From JAABRU01 sp050180235 (GTDB lineage Bacteria > Desulfobacterota > Desulfobacteria > Desulfobacterales > Desulfococcaceae), in contig JBFXEJ010000010.1 of NCBI GenBank assembly GCA_050180235.1, positions 1-64,000 of the forward strand: a stretch of 64,000 bases of DNA. The letters are read 5' to 3'. The position numbers and the translations under genes are program-made. Under the pieces are notes generated by a model. It ran no database searches and was not told the origin of the DNA. It was given only the letters and a program-made list of their open reading frames with translations. This document shows positions 18,165 through 26,992 of this stretch, one piece after another (the first letter of the stretch is position 1; every line of letters starts with the position of its first letter).

Positions 18165-19471
18165 AACAGGCAGATATTCTCATCTGCAACGGTATGGTGC
18201 TGACCATGAATCCGGAGCAGACACAAATCCAAAACGGCGCGGTGGCTGTCATCGGCAGCAAAATTGCTGCTGTGGAGCGTGCGGCGTTTTTTTCAGACTG
18301 GACTGCGGCACGGGTGATTGATGCAAAACGCGGAATCATCATGCCGGGGCTGGTCAATACCCATACCCATGCAGCCATGACCTGTTTCCGGGGGCTGGCC
18401 GATGATTTGCCCCTGATGAACTGGCTCCATGACCATATTTTTCCGGCAGAGGCAAAACTCAATCCGGATATGGTTTACAGCGGCTCCCTGCTTGCGTGCG
18501 CGGAGATGATTCTGTCCGGAACCACCTGTTTCTGTGATATGTATCTGTTTGAGGACAGGGTGGCCGAAGCCGCAAAAAGCGCGGGAATGCGGGCTGTGGT
18601 TGGGGAAGTGCTGTATGATTTTCCCTCTCCCAACTACGGCCCTATTGCAGCAGGTTTCAGATATGCTGAGGATATGATCCGCAAATGGCAAAACGATCCC
18701 CTTATCACTGTGGCAGTGGAGCCGCATTCCCCCTATCTCTGCGCGCCTGATCTCCTGAAAACTGCCGCAGAAATGTCCCGCAGGCATCAGATTCCGCTGG
18801 TCATCCATGTGTCAGAAACCCAAAGCGAAGTGTCACAGATGCAGGAAAAATACGGATGCAGCCCGGTGGAGCATCTGGCAAATCTGCATGTGCTGGGGCC
18901 GAATCTGCTGGCCTGCCATTGTGTGGCACTCAGCGATCACGATATTTCTCTATTACAACAGACAGACACAAAGGTTTCCCACAACCCGGAAAGCAATATG
19001 AAACTGGCTTCCGGCATTGCACCGGTTCCCAAACTTCTGAACGCGGGCATATGTGTGGGACTGGGAACTGACGGATGTTCCAGCAACAATAATCTGGATC
19101 TGTTTTCCGAAATGGATATGGCAGCCAAACTCCACAAGGTCAGCACGCTGGATCCCACAGTCATGGATGCGCACACCGTGTTGGGCATGTGTACGTCTGA
19201 AGGAGCCAGAGCATTGGGACTTGGGCATATCTGCGGCTCTCTGGAACCGGGAAAACAGGCAGATATTATCGTAATTGACATGAACAAACCCCATCTGATT
19301 CCCCTGTATCATCCGCAATCCCATCTGGTGTATTCGGTGCGGGGCAGTGATGTGGTGACATCTGTGATTGACGGAAAGGTGGTGATGGAAAACCGGCATC
19401 TGCTGACCATTGATGCGGAAAAAGTAATGGCAGAGGTGCAAAAGATTGCGAAGACAGTCAGAGAAATATAA
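18161..19471 (+). CDS. mtaD: 5-methylthioadenosine/S-adenosylhomocysteine deaminase
   Basis: A 436-aa amidohydrolase. The zinc motif NTHTHAAMTCFRG, the HVSETQSEV segment, the CHCVALSD histidine and the GTDGCSSNNNLD metal Asp are those of the MtaD/SsnA-like deaminases, which turn MTA and SAH into inosine derivatives. Overlap with the phosphorylase gene suggests deamination then phosphorolysis, as in salvage routes lacking MTA nucleosidase. Full family length; high certainty for family, moderate for exact substrate. Confidence 0.9.
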   Translation: MKQADILICNGMVLTMNPEQTQIQNGAVAVIGSKIAAVERAAFFSDWTAARVIDAKRGIIMPGLVNTHTHAAMTCFRGLADDLPLMNWLHDHIFPAEAKLNPDMVYSGSLLACAEMILSGTTCFCDMYLFEDRVAEAAKSAGMRAVVGEVLYDFPSPNYGPIAAGFRYAEDMIRKWQNDPLITVAVEPHSPYLCAPDLLKTAAEMSRRHQIPLVIHVSETQSEVSQMQEKYGCSPVEHLANLHVLGPNLLACHCVALSDHDISLLQQTDTKVSHNPESNMKLASGIAPVPKLLNAGICVGLGTDGCSSNNNLDLFSEMDMAAKLHKVSTLDPTVMDAHTVLGMCTSEGARALGLGHICGSLEPGKQADIIVIDMNKPHLIPLYHPQSHLVYSVRGSDVVTSVIDGKVVMENRHLLTIDAEKVMAEVQKIAKTVREI

Positions 19472-19487
19472 CAGATTGGCTATTACT

Positions 19488-19928
19488 ATGAAAATTGAAG
19501 ATATTATCACTCCGAATGATCTGCGTGAAATTTCAAAAAAACATTATAAAGTATATGCAAATCCTTTCGGAGGACAGCGAACTTCTACACACAGAATGGT
19601 AATGTTTTATGCGGTTGAGTGTGCATTAAAATCGCATATGTTAAATATCTACCCAAAATCAGCTATTGCTGGTAAAATTAAAAAATTATTGTATAAAGAT
19701 CACAATATAACCAAAATGCTCTCCATCAATAAATTACCCAATTGGCAAAATTATTCTTCAACTCCACCTGAGATGATTATAATTGGAGATGAAAAAAATA
19801 AGCATAGCCTGAATGATGCTCATAAATACTGGAGATACGGTCTGACACTTAAAGATGATTCAGAAAGACGGATTACAGAATGGCTTGAAACTGTTTATCG
19901 TTTTTTAAAGAAAGGCGGATATATATGA
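19488..19928 (+). CDS. HEPN-like small protein coupled to KGGVGR ATPase
   Basis: A 146-aa all-helical-looking protein. HRMVMFYAVECALKSHML and the C-terminal HKYWRYGLTLKDD...WLETVYRFLKKGGY resemble HEPN-type helical bundles, but the RxxxxH RNase motif is not obvious, so it may be a non-catalytic adaptor. It starts 16 bp after mtaD, and its stop overlaps the next ATG (ATGA), which ties it to the 804-aa protein. Codon use is more AT-rich than in mtaD, which suggests acquired DNA. Family assignment is tentative. Confidence 0.6.
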   Translation: MKIEDIITPNDLREISKKHYKVYANPFGGQRTSTHRMVMFYAVECALKSHMLNIYPKSAIAGKIKKLLYKDHNITKMLSINKLPNWQNYSSTPPEMIIIGDEKNKHSLNDAHKYWRYGLTLKDDSERRITEWLETVYRFLKKGGYI

Positions 19929-22339
19929 AATCTGACCGGTTATATACATGGACAGATGTACAGAATGAAATCTTCATGGATATGAATGAAAGAAACTGTC
20001 CTCCCGGCATAAAGAATGTCAGAATATATTGGGATGGGCTGTATCTGTCTGTGGAAAAAGAGAATAAAGACAATGCAGTCAGATGGCTTACGGATATATT
20101 TGAAAGCCGTTTTCAGCAGAAGGATGATACATTTTCATTGATTCTGGACAGTCTTAGAGGAAAAGAACGAATTTTTGAAATCTATATCGAAACAGAAGAG
20201 GAACCGGATGAAGAAGAGTATGGAAATATCCGTTTCCGTCCTCTTTTATCAAAACCTACTGTCATTACACCGAATTATTTTGTTAATGATCCGCCTGAAA
20301 TAGCATCTGATATACCCCCGATTTTTGCTTTTCATTCCTTTAAAGGTGGTGTGGGACGCACTGTTCATGCAATTGCTTTTGCACTTCTTTTCAATAAGGT
20401 TAAAGACCAGAAAGTGCTGCTCATTGATGCTGATCTGGAAGCTCCCGGAATAACATGGATGCTGGAAGAAACAAAACGCAAGCTGGATATTTCTTTTGCA
20501 GATATGCTGGCACTGGTTCACAGTGATACAGATGAAAATGCCGAAGAAAGTATTGATCTGATTGCAGAACGGATTCAGAATATACATCTTGACAATATTT
20601 ATGTATTACCGGCATTCCGTTCTTCTGTACAGTATAACTCTCTTGAAGTCAGGCCGGAAAATCTGATCCGCTACAGTGATGATCCTTATATTCTTACTCG
20701 CCTGATAGGGAAACTGGGGCAAAAACTCAATGTAAGAACGGTTATCATTGATTTGCGGGCAGGGCTTTCTGAAATTTCATCCGGTTTTCTGCTGGACCCG
20801 AGAATTCACAGAATTTTTGTTTCAACCCTCAGTGATCAGTCTCTTACCGGAACATGCCATGAACTTGAATTTATAGGAAAATTTTCAAAAATATCCCAAA
20901 AATACATGCCGCATCCAAGTGCAATTCTGTCCATGATTCCCCAGGAAATAAAAAATGATCGGAAATCTATGGAAAAATACAGAGAAAAAATACAAAACAG
21001 TTTCCGTTATTTTTTCAGAAAAACAAAAAATTCTGATGTCGGGGAAGATTCTGTAAATTCAAGTCTTTTGGAGTCAGTATATCCTTTGCCGACAATATAT
21101 GAAACCCCCTTTGATCAGGAACTGCTGATTTTGCCCAAATACTGGGATGATGTTGTCAGCAGGATAGAAAATTCCAGAATTCCTGATACCATCAGGCAGT
21201 TAAAAGACAAATTAAGATACAGGGCTATATCTGTTATAAGCTGGGAAATATTAAATATTAATCCTGAAGATCAGATGAAAGATTTTATTAAGGAATATAA
21301 TGAAAAAATCAAACCGAATCATGTTTTGGTAAATGACTTTTTTATTTCAAATGCAGGCAAAAGGCTGGTATCTGATTTTTCCAATAAGGTTCCCATTGCT
21401 GTTGTCAGCGGAAACCGGAAAGCAGGCAGAACCACATTTTTTTATCATCTGATGAGGAAACAATCCTGGAAAAGTACGGTGAAAGATATTACCGGAAACT
21501 CATTTGATTATAATGCATCAATGGTTCCGATGCGATTTGCCCCATCGGATTTTTCCGGTAAAAAAAAATGGTTTGCTGAAGATAAAAGAGAAAAAGCAGC
21601 CAAGATTCTGAACACAACATTACCTGACAAAAATAAGGTATGGGAATCTCTGTTTGCGGGAAAAGATAATTTTTCTGAAAAACAATGGCTTGAACAATGG
21701 CTGAATTTTTTTGCATGGAATATCGGTTTTCATACAAATAAAACAGATGCGGGAGAACGGCTGCTTGAAAAACTTGTCAAAACAGGAAAAGATATGCTTT
21801 TTGTCTTTGATTTGGATTTGGATAAAGAATATGCAAAGAAAATACCAAAAGCGGCATTCAGAGTTCTGACAGATTTGCTACCGAAATGGCTTGAAAAATA
21901 TCCGCAACGGCCATTGGGATTGATTGCCTTTTGCAGTGACGGTTTTCTGGAATATATATTTGAAGATAATATTCCTGATTTTATAAAATCGTCTCCGTAC
22001 CGCCTGAAAACAGATATGGAAGAAGCCATCCGATTTGCATCTTTTCTGATGGTGAAATCTCAATTGCTTAGACTTGAAAGAAAGCAGGTATATGAACTCA
22101 GTCTAAATGAATTAATTGGAAAAACAGAAATTTACATAAACAATAATGAATCGTTAAATGGAAGGCAACTGGAGGCTTTATTCCATGAATATTCCAAGCA
22201 TGATAATCTGACACCTTATCTGGTTGTCTCTTTTTTCATAAAATTGTTTGATGTCTTATTGGAGAACAGACAGGATATGAAGCCCCATGATGCCGCTGTC
22301 AGTATAATGAAAACAATGATCAAAGATAGAATGCTTTGA
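19925..22339 (+). CDS. KGGVGR-motif ATPase with a second P-loop-like domain
   Basis: An 804-aa protein of unknown function. Residues ~130-460 are a MinD/ParA-type ATPase: FHSFKGGVGRTVHA at 137-150 (Lys140 is the deviant Walker A signature; Arg145 replaces the P-loop Lys), VLLIDADLEAPG at ~164-175 and VIIDLRAGLSEIS as Walker B/switch II. Residues ~485-505 carry another motif, VVSGNRKAGRTTFF, again with Arg in the Lys position, and FVFDLDLD near 620 may be its Walker B. The N-terminal ~125 residues are unassigned. It is coupled to the HEPN-like gene. Such ATPases often occur in conflict or signalling operons; the role is inferred. Confidence 0.8.
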   Translation: MKSDRLYTWTDVQNEIFMDMNERNCPPGIKNVRIYWDGLYLSVEKENKDNAVRWLTDIFESRFQQKDDTFSLILDSLRGKERIFEIYIETEEEPDEEEYGNIRFRPLLSKPTVITPNYFVNDPPEIASDIPPIFAFHSFKGGVGRTVHAIAFALLFNKVKDQKVLLIDADLEAPGITWMLEETKRKLDISFADMLALVHSDTDENAEESIDLIAERIQNIHLDNIYVLPAFRSSVQYNSLEVRPENLIRYSDDPYILTRLIGKLGQKLNVRTVIIDLRAGLSEISSGFLLDPRIHRIFVSTLSDQSLTGTCHELEFIGKFSKISQKYMPHPSAILSMIPQEIKNDRKSMEKYREKIQNSFRYFFRKTKNSDVGEDSVNSSLLESVYPLPTIYETPFDQELLILPKYWDDVVSRIENSRIPDTIRQLKDKLRYRAISVISWEILNINPEDQMKDFIKEYNEKIKPNHVLVNDFFISNAGKRLVSDFSNKVPIAVVSGNRKAGRTTFFYHLMRKQSWKSTVKDITGNSFDYNASMVPMRFAPSDFSGKKKWFAEDKREKAAKILNTTLPDKNKVWESLFAGKDNFSEKQWLEQWLNFFAWNIGFHTNKTDAGERLLEKLVKTGKDMLFVFDLDLDKEYAKKIPKAAFRVLTDLLPKWLEKYPQRPLGLIAFCSDGFLEYIFEDNIPDFIKSSPYRLKTDMEEAIRFASFLMVKSQLLRLERKQVYELSLNELIGKTEIYINNNESLNGRQLEALFHEYSKHDNLTPYLVVSFFIKLFDVLLENRQDMKPHDAAVSIMKTMIKDRML

Positions 22340-22380
22340 CTTTAATTTGAGTTATCAACTTAATATCCGGAGGTGACGGT

Positions 22381-22758
22381 ATGAAAAAGACTGTTTTCTG
22401 TGCAATGGTACTGTGTATGCTCGCTTCGGCGGCAGTGTATGCGGACTGTGAAAATCCCAGGGATGATTTTGATGATCTGTACTGTCTGAACAAGATATAT
22501 GTTCAGGCAGATGCGGATTTGAACGAAGCCTACAAAAAACTGGTGGGCAAACTTGACAATCAGGGCAGAAACATTCTGAAAAAAAGCCAGAACGTATGGA
22601 TCCGGGAGCGGAACAGCCGATGCAGTTTCAGGGATGAGCGGGGATTTTTTATCAATATAAAATGTGCAACAAACATGACCATTGAAAGAACAAATTTTCT
22701 CAATGATCGCCACAGGGAGTGTATAAGTTCCGGATGTCTGAACAGCAAACTGGAATAA
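22381..22758 (+). CDS. Lysozyme-inhibitor LprI-like secreted protein (DUF1311)
   Basis: A 125-aa exported protein: signal peptide MKKTVFCAMVLCMLASAAVYA, then the DUF1311 pattern with paired cysteines (DCENP...LYCLNK...RCSFRD...CATNMT) and the LNEAYKKLVGKLD helix. LprI in mycobacteria inhibits lysozyme; most DUF1311 proteins are uncharacterised. GGAGGTGA precedes the ATG. It ends at the bidirectional terminator at 22878. Confidence 0.8.
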   Translation: MKKTVFCAMVLCMLASAAVYADCENPRDDFDDLYCLNKIYVQADADLNEAYKKLVGKLDNQGRNILKKSQNVWIRERNSRCSFRDERGFFINIKCATNMTIERTNFLNDRHRECISSGCLNSKLE

Positions 22759-22778
22759 AACAGCAAAAAAACAGATAG

Positions 22779-22871
22779 TAAGACTTCTGATACTGACTGC
22801 CGCAGTCGGCCCCTATGACACTCAGGGAACTGCCCCAAAGTTTTTCAGTCAGTATAAAAAGTCCCACTGCC
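22779..22871. repeat. Family D-like element remnant
   Basis: AGATAGTAAGACTTCTGATACTGACT on the left and its imperfect inverse, ending AGTCAGTATAAAAAGTCCCACTGCC, on the right resemble family D ends. The flanks are A-rich (AAAAAAAC and AAAAAATA), so a duplication is possible but not certain. Confidence 0.5.
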
Positions 22872-22877
22872 AAAAAA

Positions 22878-22909
22878 TAACCCGGAGTCTGTTTCTGACT
22901 GCCGGGTTA
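22878..22909. terminator. Bidirectional terminator between convergent genes
   Basis: TAACCCGG-AGTC pairs with GACTGCCGGGTTA with one bulged base. On the plus strand it is followed by TGATTTTTTC, on the minus strand by TTTTTTGG, so it can end both the DUF1311 gene and the secreted-protein gene at 22934. Confidence 0.8.
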
Positions 22910-22933
22910 TGATTTTTTCAGAAGGAATATTTC

Positions 22934-23200
22934 TTATTCTTTGGCAAGGGCTCCGTTCTGAATGACGACCTTTTCAGAACCGGCAGCCGCGATTTTTCCC
23001 GCTCCCGCCACTTCAACTTCACAATCTGAACAGATATTTACCCGGGTTGTGTTCCCCGCTATTGCAGAACTGGTTGTTGCAGCCCCATCATGTATCTTCA
23101 CGTCATATGCCTTGTCATCTTTGTTTACAAGATCAACTGCAAATGCGGAAGAAACCATCAGACAGACACATATCAAAGCTACAGCAGTTTTCTTCATCAT
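22934..23200 (-). CDS. Small secreted hypothetical protein
   Basis: An 88-aa protein with signal peptide MMKKTAVALICVCLMVSSAFA and a ~65-aa mature part rich in small residues and beta propensity, with one CSDC pair (VNICSDCEVEV). No family recognised. AAAAGGAG lies seven to eight bases before the ATG. Mature sequence starting VDLVNKDDKAYDVKIHDG suggests a single small extracytoplasmic beta domain. Confidence 0.7.
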   Translation of the reverse strand: MMKKTAVALICVCLMVSSAFAVDLVNKDDKAYDVKIHDGAATTSSAIAGNTTRVNICSDCEVEVAGAGKIAAAGSEKVVIQNGALAKE

Positions 23201-23333
23201 TTTTTTCTCCTTTTGTAAAGTTCCTGATTTGTATCCCGGAAGGATTTGATCAAAACTTACATGTTAATATATCATAATATATAGCATATCAGGAGGCTCC
23301 GTTATCCTTCAGGGACGGAACCATGTGCGGACT

Positions 23334-23828
23334 TCAGGTCTCATCTTCAATATCAAGAGCCTCATCATCCGCAATTTTTATGGAAGAATTGGACGCTATA
23401 TTGCTGATGGTCTCCTCTCCCACAAAATCATCCTCAAGAGCATCTTCTTCCAGCAGTTCGTCAATATCCGAAGAATCCTCCTCAATAACAGTCAGTGCCT
23501 CCAGATCATCCGGTATTACTGCCGCAGTCACCGTCAAAAGCTGACTGTCATCAAACACAGCTTCGGCAGAGGCAGGCCCTTCCGGTCCGTAAACTTCAGA
23601 GACTGCTTTGACAATTTTTTCCATATAGGATGCAGGTGGGAACAGATTTTTTGTCCGCAGCAAAGCAATCAGTGCATCATCGCTTTCCCCCAGAGCCGCC
23701 AATACAGCATTTCTGTCATACACCTGTTCACAGAGAAGAGACAGAATATCCTTATCCAGTTCGGCAAACTCTCTGAGTATCAGTGAATTTTTCTCATCAT
23801 CCCTTACAATCATGTATTTCTGCTTCAT
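23334..23828 (-). CDS. Acidic hypothetical protein
   Basis: A 164-aa protein whose last ~65 residues are strongly acidic (DDLEAL, EEDSSDIDELLEEDALEDD). The N-terminal half looks globular and helical (ILREFAELDKDILSLLCEQV). No family recognised. It follows the HsdR_N-like gene by 22 bp on the same strand and is likely co-transcribed. The acidic tail could mimic nucleic acid or bind basic partners, which is speculation. Confidence 0.65.
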   Translation of the reverse strand: MKQKYMIVRDDEKNSLILREFAELDKDILSLLCEQVYDRNAVLAALGESDDALIALLRTKNLFPPASYMEKIVKAVSEVYGPEGPASAEAVFDDSQLLTVTAAVIPDDLEALTVIEEDSSDIDELLEEDALEDDFVGEETISNIASNSSIKIADDEALDIEDET

Positions 23829-23850
23829 AGCATTTTCTCCTTAATAAATA

Positions 23851-24384
23851 TCAGGCTCCGGCCCGGTTGACATTCATGCTGTCATAAGACCGGAAGATCA
23901 GTTTTTCCTTTTCCCTGCGATCATCCGGCAGGGGAAACAGCGGCAGACCCTGAAACTGCCTCACGGCCTCCTCTTTTTTGGGAATCGCGTCCAATCCCTC
24001 TCCGATACGCTTTCCGGACACGGTATCCAGCACAACGGCTGTTCTGCCGTCTGACACAGCAGCAAAGGGAATCTGATAGGTATCCAGGAGCCGGGCAGCG
24101 GAAACCGCTTCTCTTTCACGGGAACCCAGGGAACCGGCCGCACATTTGATCAGCATGAACCGCCTGCCGTTCACGCGTATGACCAGATCCGCTGTGGAGC
24201 GGTAAATCTCTCCGGCAATCCTGATTTCCATCGGCGTATCCACATTAATTTCGGTTTTGCCAAACCCCTTTTCCTCCACCAGCAGACGTTCGACTGCCTG
24301 CCGGTTGGCTTCAGAACCCGTATCCGGGACTTCCTTTCCTGTGATAAAATCAGTGACTGTATCGGTTTTTACAGTATTGTTCAC
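23851..24384 (-). CDS. Stand-alone HsdR N-terminal-like (HSDR_N_2) protein
   Basis: A 177-aa protein corresponding to only the N-terminal nuclease-fold domain of type I restriction HsdR subunits: YRSTADLVIRVNGRRFMLIKCAAGS in the middle, then a helical end. The canonical E-x-K of this PD-(D/E)XK fold appears as LIKCA, so the catalytic Glu is missing, and helicase domains are absent. A binding rather than cutting role is likely. It belongs to a set of short proteins common in Desulfobacterota, from general recollection. Confidence 0.7.
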   Translation of the reverse strand: MNNTVKTDTVTDFITGKEVPDTGSEANRQAVERLLVEEKGFGKTEINVDTPMEIRIAGEIYRSTADLVIRVNGRRFMLIKCAAGSLGSREREAVSAARLLDTYQIPFAAVSDGRTAVVLDTVSGKRIGEGLDAIPKKEEAVRQFQGLPLFPLPDDRREKEKLIFRSYDSMNVNRAGA

Positions 24385-24434
24385 AACACACTCCGCTTAT
24401 CAGTTTCAGGTTTCAAATTTCCGGTTTCAGACTG

Positions 24435-25982
24435 TCAGCAGTTCCTGATCAGTGATTCGCCGCTCATCTGCTCCGGTTTTTCAATGTCCATCAGTTCCAG
24501 TATGGTCGGAGCGATATCCCCCAGAACGCCTTCCCTAAGACAGACATTTTTGCGCGTATCATCCGCCAGAATAAGGCGCACCGGATTAAGGGTGTGAGCA
24601 GTATGGACATTTCCGTTTTCATCCAGCATTTTTTCCGCGTTGCCGTGATCTGCGGTGACAATGGCGGCTCCGCCCTGGGACAGAAGCCCGGAAACAATGT
24701 GCTCCACACATCTGTCCACAGTTTCGCAGGCTTTTACTGCCGCAGCCATAATACCTGTATGTCCCACCATATCCATATTCGCGAAATTGAGCACGATAAA
24801 ACTGTATTCACGGCTTCGCAGACGTGCAAGCACTTCTTCTGTCACTTCCGCAGCGCTCATTTCCGGTTTGAAATCATAGGTCGGCACATCACGGGGCGAG
24901 GGAATCAGGCATCTGTCTTCCAGAGGAAAGGGCTGTTCCGCTCCTCCGTTGAAAAAATAGGTGACATGAGCATATTTTTCGGTTTCCGCAATGCGAAGCT
25001 GGCGCAGACCCTGCCTGCTGATAACCTCTCCGAGAATTCCCTTGAGATGAACCGGGGGAAAGGCAATGGGAAAGGCAAAGGTTTCATCATAAATGGTCAT
25101 GGTGACATATTCGCAGAATTTCGGCACACGCGGCCGCGGGAAGAAATCAAAGTTCAAATCCGTAAGCGCACGGGAAATCTCTCTGGCCCGATCTGCCCGG
25201 AAATTGAAAAAAATCAGGCCGTCCCCATCCTGAACCGTGCCGACCGGACTGCCCTGCGGGGTTTGCAGCACAACAGGTTTTACAAATTCATCGGTTTCGC
25301 CCCTGTCATATGCGTTCTGCACAGCCTGCACCGGATCATTTTCCGCCACACCCTGCCCGGATGCGTAGAGACGGAATGCCTTTTCGATCCGATCCCAGCG
25401 TTTGTCCCTGTCCATAGCATAATAACGTCCGCAGATGCTGGCAATGGCTCCGAAATTATGCTTCTGCATATGATCATGAAGTGTTTTGACATAACAGACA
25501 CCGTTTGTGGGAGCTGTATCGCGGCCATCCAGAATCGCGTGGACATACACTTTGCCCAGACCTTTTTCCCGTGCCATATCCAGAAGGGCCAGCAGATGGG
25601 TCAACTGGCTGTGCACACCCCCGTCTGAAACCAGTCCCATGAGATGAAGTGCTGACTGTTTTTCTCTGACTTTCTCCATTACAGAAGAAAGAACAGGGTT
25701 ATGGAAAAGACTGCCATCCCGGACTGCCCTGTCAATGCGCACCAAATCCTGATACACAATCCGGCCCGCGCCGATATTGAGATGCCCGACCTCTGAATTT
25801 CCCATGATTCCCTGCGGAAGTCCCACAGATTCACCCGAACAGGTCAGTCTGGTGTTGGGATATTCGGACACCAGCCTGTCCAGAAAGGGAGTTTTGGCTG
25901 TCATCACCGCATTGCCTTTGGAAACCGGACTAAGACCCCATCCGTCCAGAATCATCAGCATATATGTCCGATCAGTCTTCAT
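24435..25982 (-). CDS. gpmI: 2,3-bisphosphoglycerate-independent phosphoglycerate mutase
   Basis: A 515-aa Mn-dependent enzyme interconverting 3- and 2-phosphoglycerate. The start MKTDRTYMLMILDGWGLSP, the catalytic-Ser region QGIMGNSEVGHLNIGAGR, DGRDTAPTNG, RADRARE and the C-terminal TADHGNAEKM metal site are all present. The ATG at 25982 has GAGG nine bases upstream; 25988 is an alternative. The start overlaps the end of rsfS, so both come from one message. Confidence 0.95.
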   Translation of the reverse strand: MKTDRTYMLMILDGWGLSPVSKGNAVMTAKTPFLDRLVSEYPNTRLTCSGESVGLPQGIMGNSEVGHLNIGAGRIVYQDLVRIDRAVRDGSLFHNPVLSSVMEKVREKQSALHLMGLVSDGGVHSQLTHLLALLDMAREKGLGKVYVHAILDGRDTAPTNGVCYVKTLHDHMQKHNFGAIASICGRYYAMDRDKRWDRIEKAFRLYASGQGVAENDPVQAVQNAYDRGETDEFVKPVVLQTPQGSPVGTVQDGDGLIFFNFRADRAREISRALTDLNFDFFPRPRVPKFCEYVTMTIYDETFAFPIAFPPVHLKGILGEVISRQGLRQLRIAETEKYAHVTYFFNGGAEQPFPLEDRCLIPSPRDVPTYDFKPEMSAAEVTEEVLARLRSREYSFIVLNFANMDMVGHTGIMAAAVKACETVDRCVEHIVSGLLSQGGAAIVTADHGNAEKMLDENGNVHTAHTLNPVRLILADDTRKNVCLREGVLGDIAPTILELMDIEKPEQMSGESLIRNC

Positions 25983-26382
25983 CGTCATAATCCTCATCTG
26001 CTTCGGCTGTGTTTTCAGTGTCTCCGCTTTCCAGCATGGAAGGGGTTTGGATATGCTCAGCATCAGCCCACAGCCCTTCCAGATTGTAAAAGCTGCGGGT
26101 GGATTCATAGAAAATATGGATAATCACATAACCGTAATCCAGCAGAACCCAGTGACCATCCTGCATTCCCTCAACGCCCAGAGGGCGGATTCCCTTTTCT
26201 TTCAGTTCGGTCTGAATATGCTCGCCGATTGCGCTCACCTGCCGGTTGGAACGGCCGCTGCAGATGATAAATATGTCTGCTATTGAAGTCAGACCGCTCA
26301 CATCAAGCACCAGAAGCCCGGATGCCTTTTTTGCCAAAGCCGCTTTCACATACATATCAACGGCCGGATCCACATCACTCAT
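25972..26382 (-). CDS. rsfS: Ribosomal silencing factor RsfS
   Basis: A 136-aa RsfS/Iojap protein that binds uL14 and blocks joining of ribosomal subunits in slow growth. Core motifs are KASGLLVLDVSGLTSIADIF, SGRSNRQVSAIGEHI and GHWVLLDYGYVIIHIFYE. The last ~25 residues are an acidic extension (DTENTAEADEDYDDED) beyond the core. It overlaps gpmI by 11 bp. Confidence 0.93.
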   Translation of the reverse strand: MSDVDPAVDMYVKAALAKKASGLLVLDVSGLTSIADIFIICSGRSNRQVSAIGEHIQTELKEKGIRPLGVEGMQDGHWVLLDYGYVIIHIFYESTRSFYNLEGLWADAEHIQTPSMLESGDTENTAEADEDYDDED

Positions 26383-26410
26383 AATCGGAAAATATCCTTA
26401 GAATATATTT

Positions 26411-26439
26411 ATATTAATTTCAACTGTTTAATATTTCAA
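26411..26439 (-). promoter_or_regulatory. Candidate sigma-70 promoter for rsfS-gpmI
   Basis: On the minus strand TTGAAA (26439-26434) and TAATAT (26416-26411) are separated by 17 bases in an AT-rich gap between the yjgA stop and the rsfS start. Prediction from sequence only. Confidence 0.4.
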
Positions 26440-26440
26440 A

Positions 26441-26980
26441 TCATTCACACTGAGGGCAGGCAGACTGCCTGTCCGCTTCCTTCCGCAGTTCCATCAGATA
26501 ACGGAACAGTGCACGGGCAGCCCCTGAAGGTTTTTCTGTCTCTCTTTCTTTCCTGGCATTCCGGATAAGCTGCCGGAGTTTATGCGGATCAGTCTTTGTG
26601 AACTGCCCTGTAATTTCCGCTGTAATGGAATCATTGCCGCTGATAAGAGACTCCCGCCATTGTTCAGCCTGCCGGATGTGCATGAGATTGTGCTGCCGTC
26701 CCCTTTCAAATCCTGCCAAAGCCTCATATATGGGTTCAGTGTCGGCTTCCCGCATGAGTTTCCCGATCAGTTGAATCTGACGCCGTTTTGCACCGCGGGA
26801 TTTTATTTTTCCTGCAAAGGAAAGCGCCTCCCGCAGTTCTTCAGGCAGATCAATCTGTTTCCGCTGATCTTCGGACAAATCAGCGAGAAGCGCCCCCAGT
26901 TCCTGCAGGGAATGCATCTCCCTTTTCTTTTGGGATTTGCTTTTCGGGAGGTTTTCTTCTTCATTTTCCCGCAATATCAT
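26441..26980 (-). CDS. Ribosome-associated protein YjgA/DarP (DUF615)
   Basis: A 179-aa basic protein of the DUF615 family. SKSQKKREMHSLQELGALLADL, the RQIQLIGKLMRE segment and FTKTDPHKLRQLIRNARKE match. In E. coli the homologue DarP assists late 50S assembly. It ends ACPQCE, a small CxxC tail not usual in the enterobacterial protein. It lies 12 bp after the universal stress gene on the same strand. Confidence 0.85.
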   Translation of the reverse strand: MILRENEEENLPKSKSQKKREMHSLQELGALLADLSEDQRKQIDLPEELREALSFAGKIKSRGAKRRQIQLIGKLMREADTEPIYEALAGFERGRQHNLMHIRQAEQWRESLISGNDSITAEITGQFTKTDPHKLRQLIRNARKERETEKPSGAARALFRYLMELRKEADRQSACPQCE

Positions 26981-26992
26981 AGAACTCCTCTG

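Noticed and set aside
24594..25628. A 344-codon open frame on the plus strand
   Set aside because: It is the complement of gpmI, whose catalytic motifs are all present on the minus strand.
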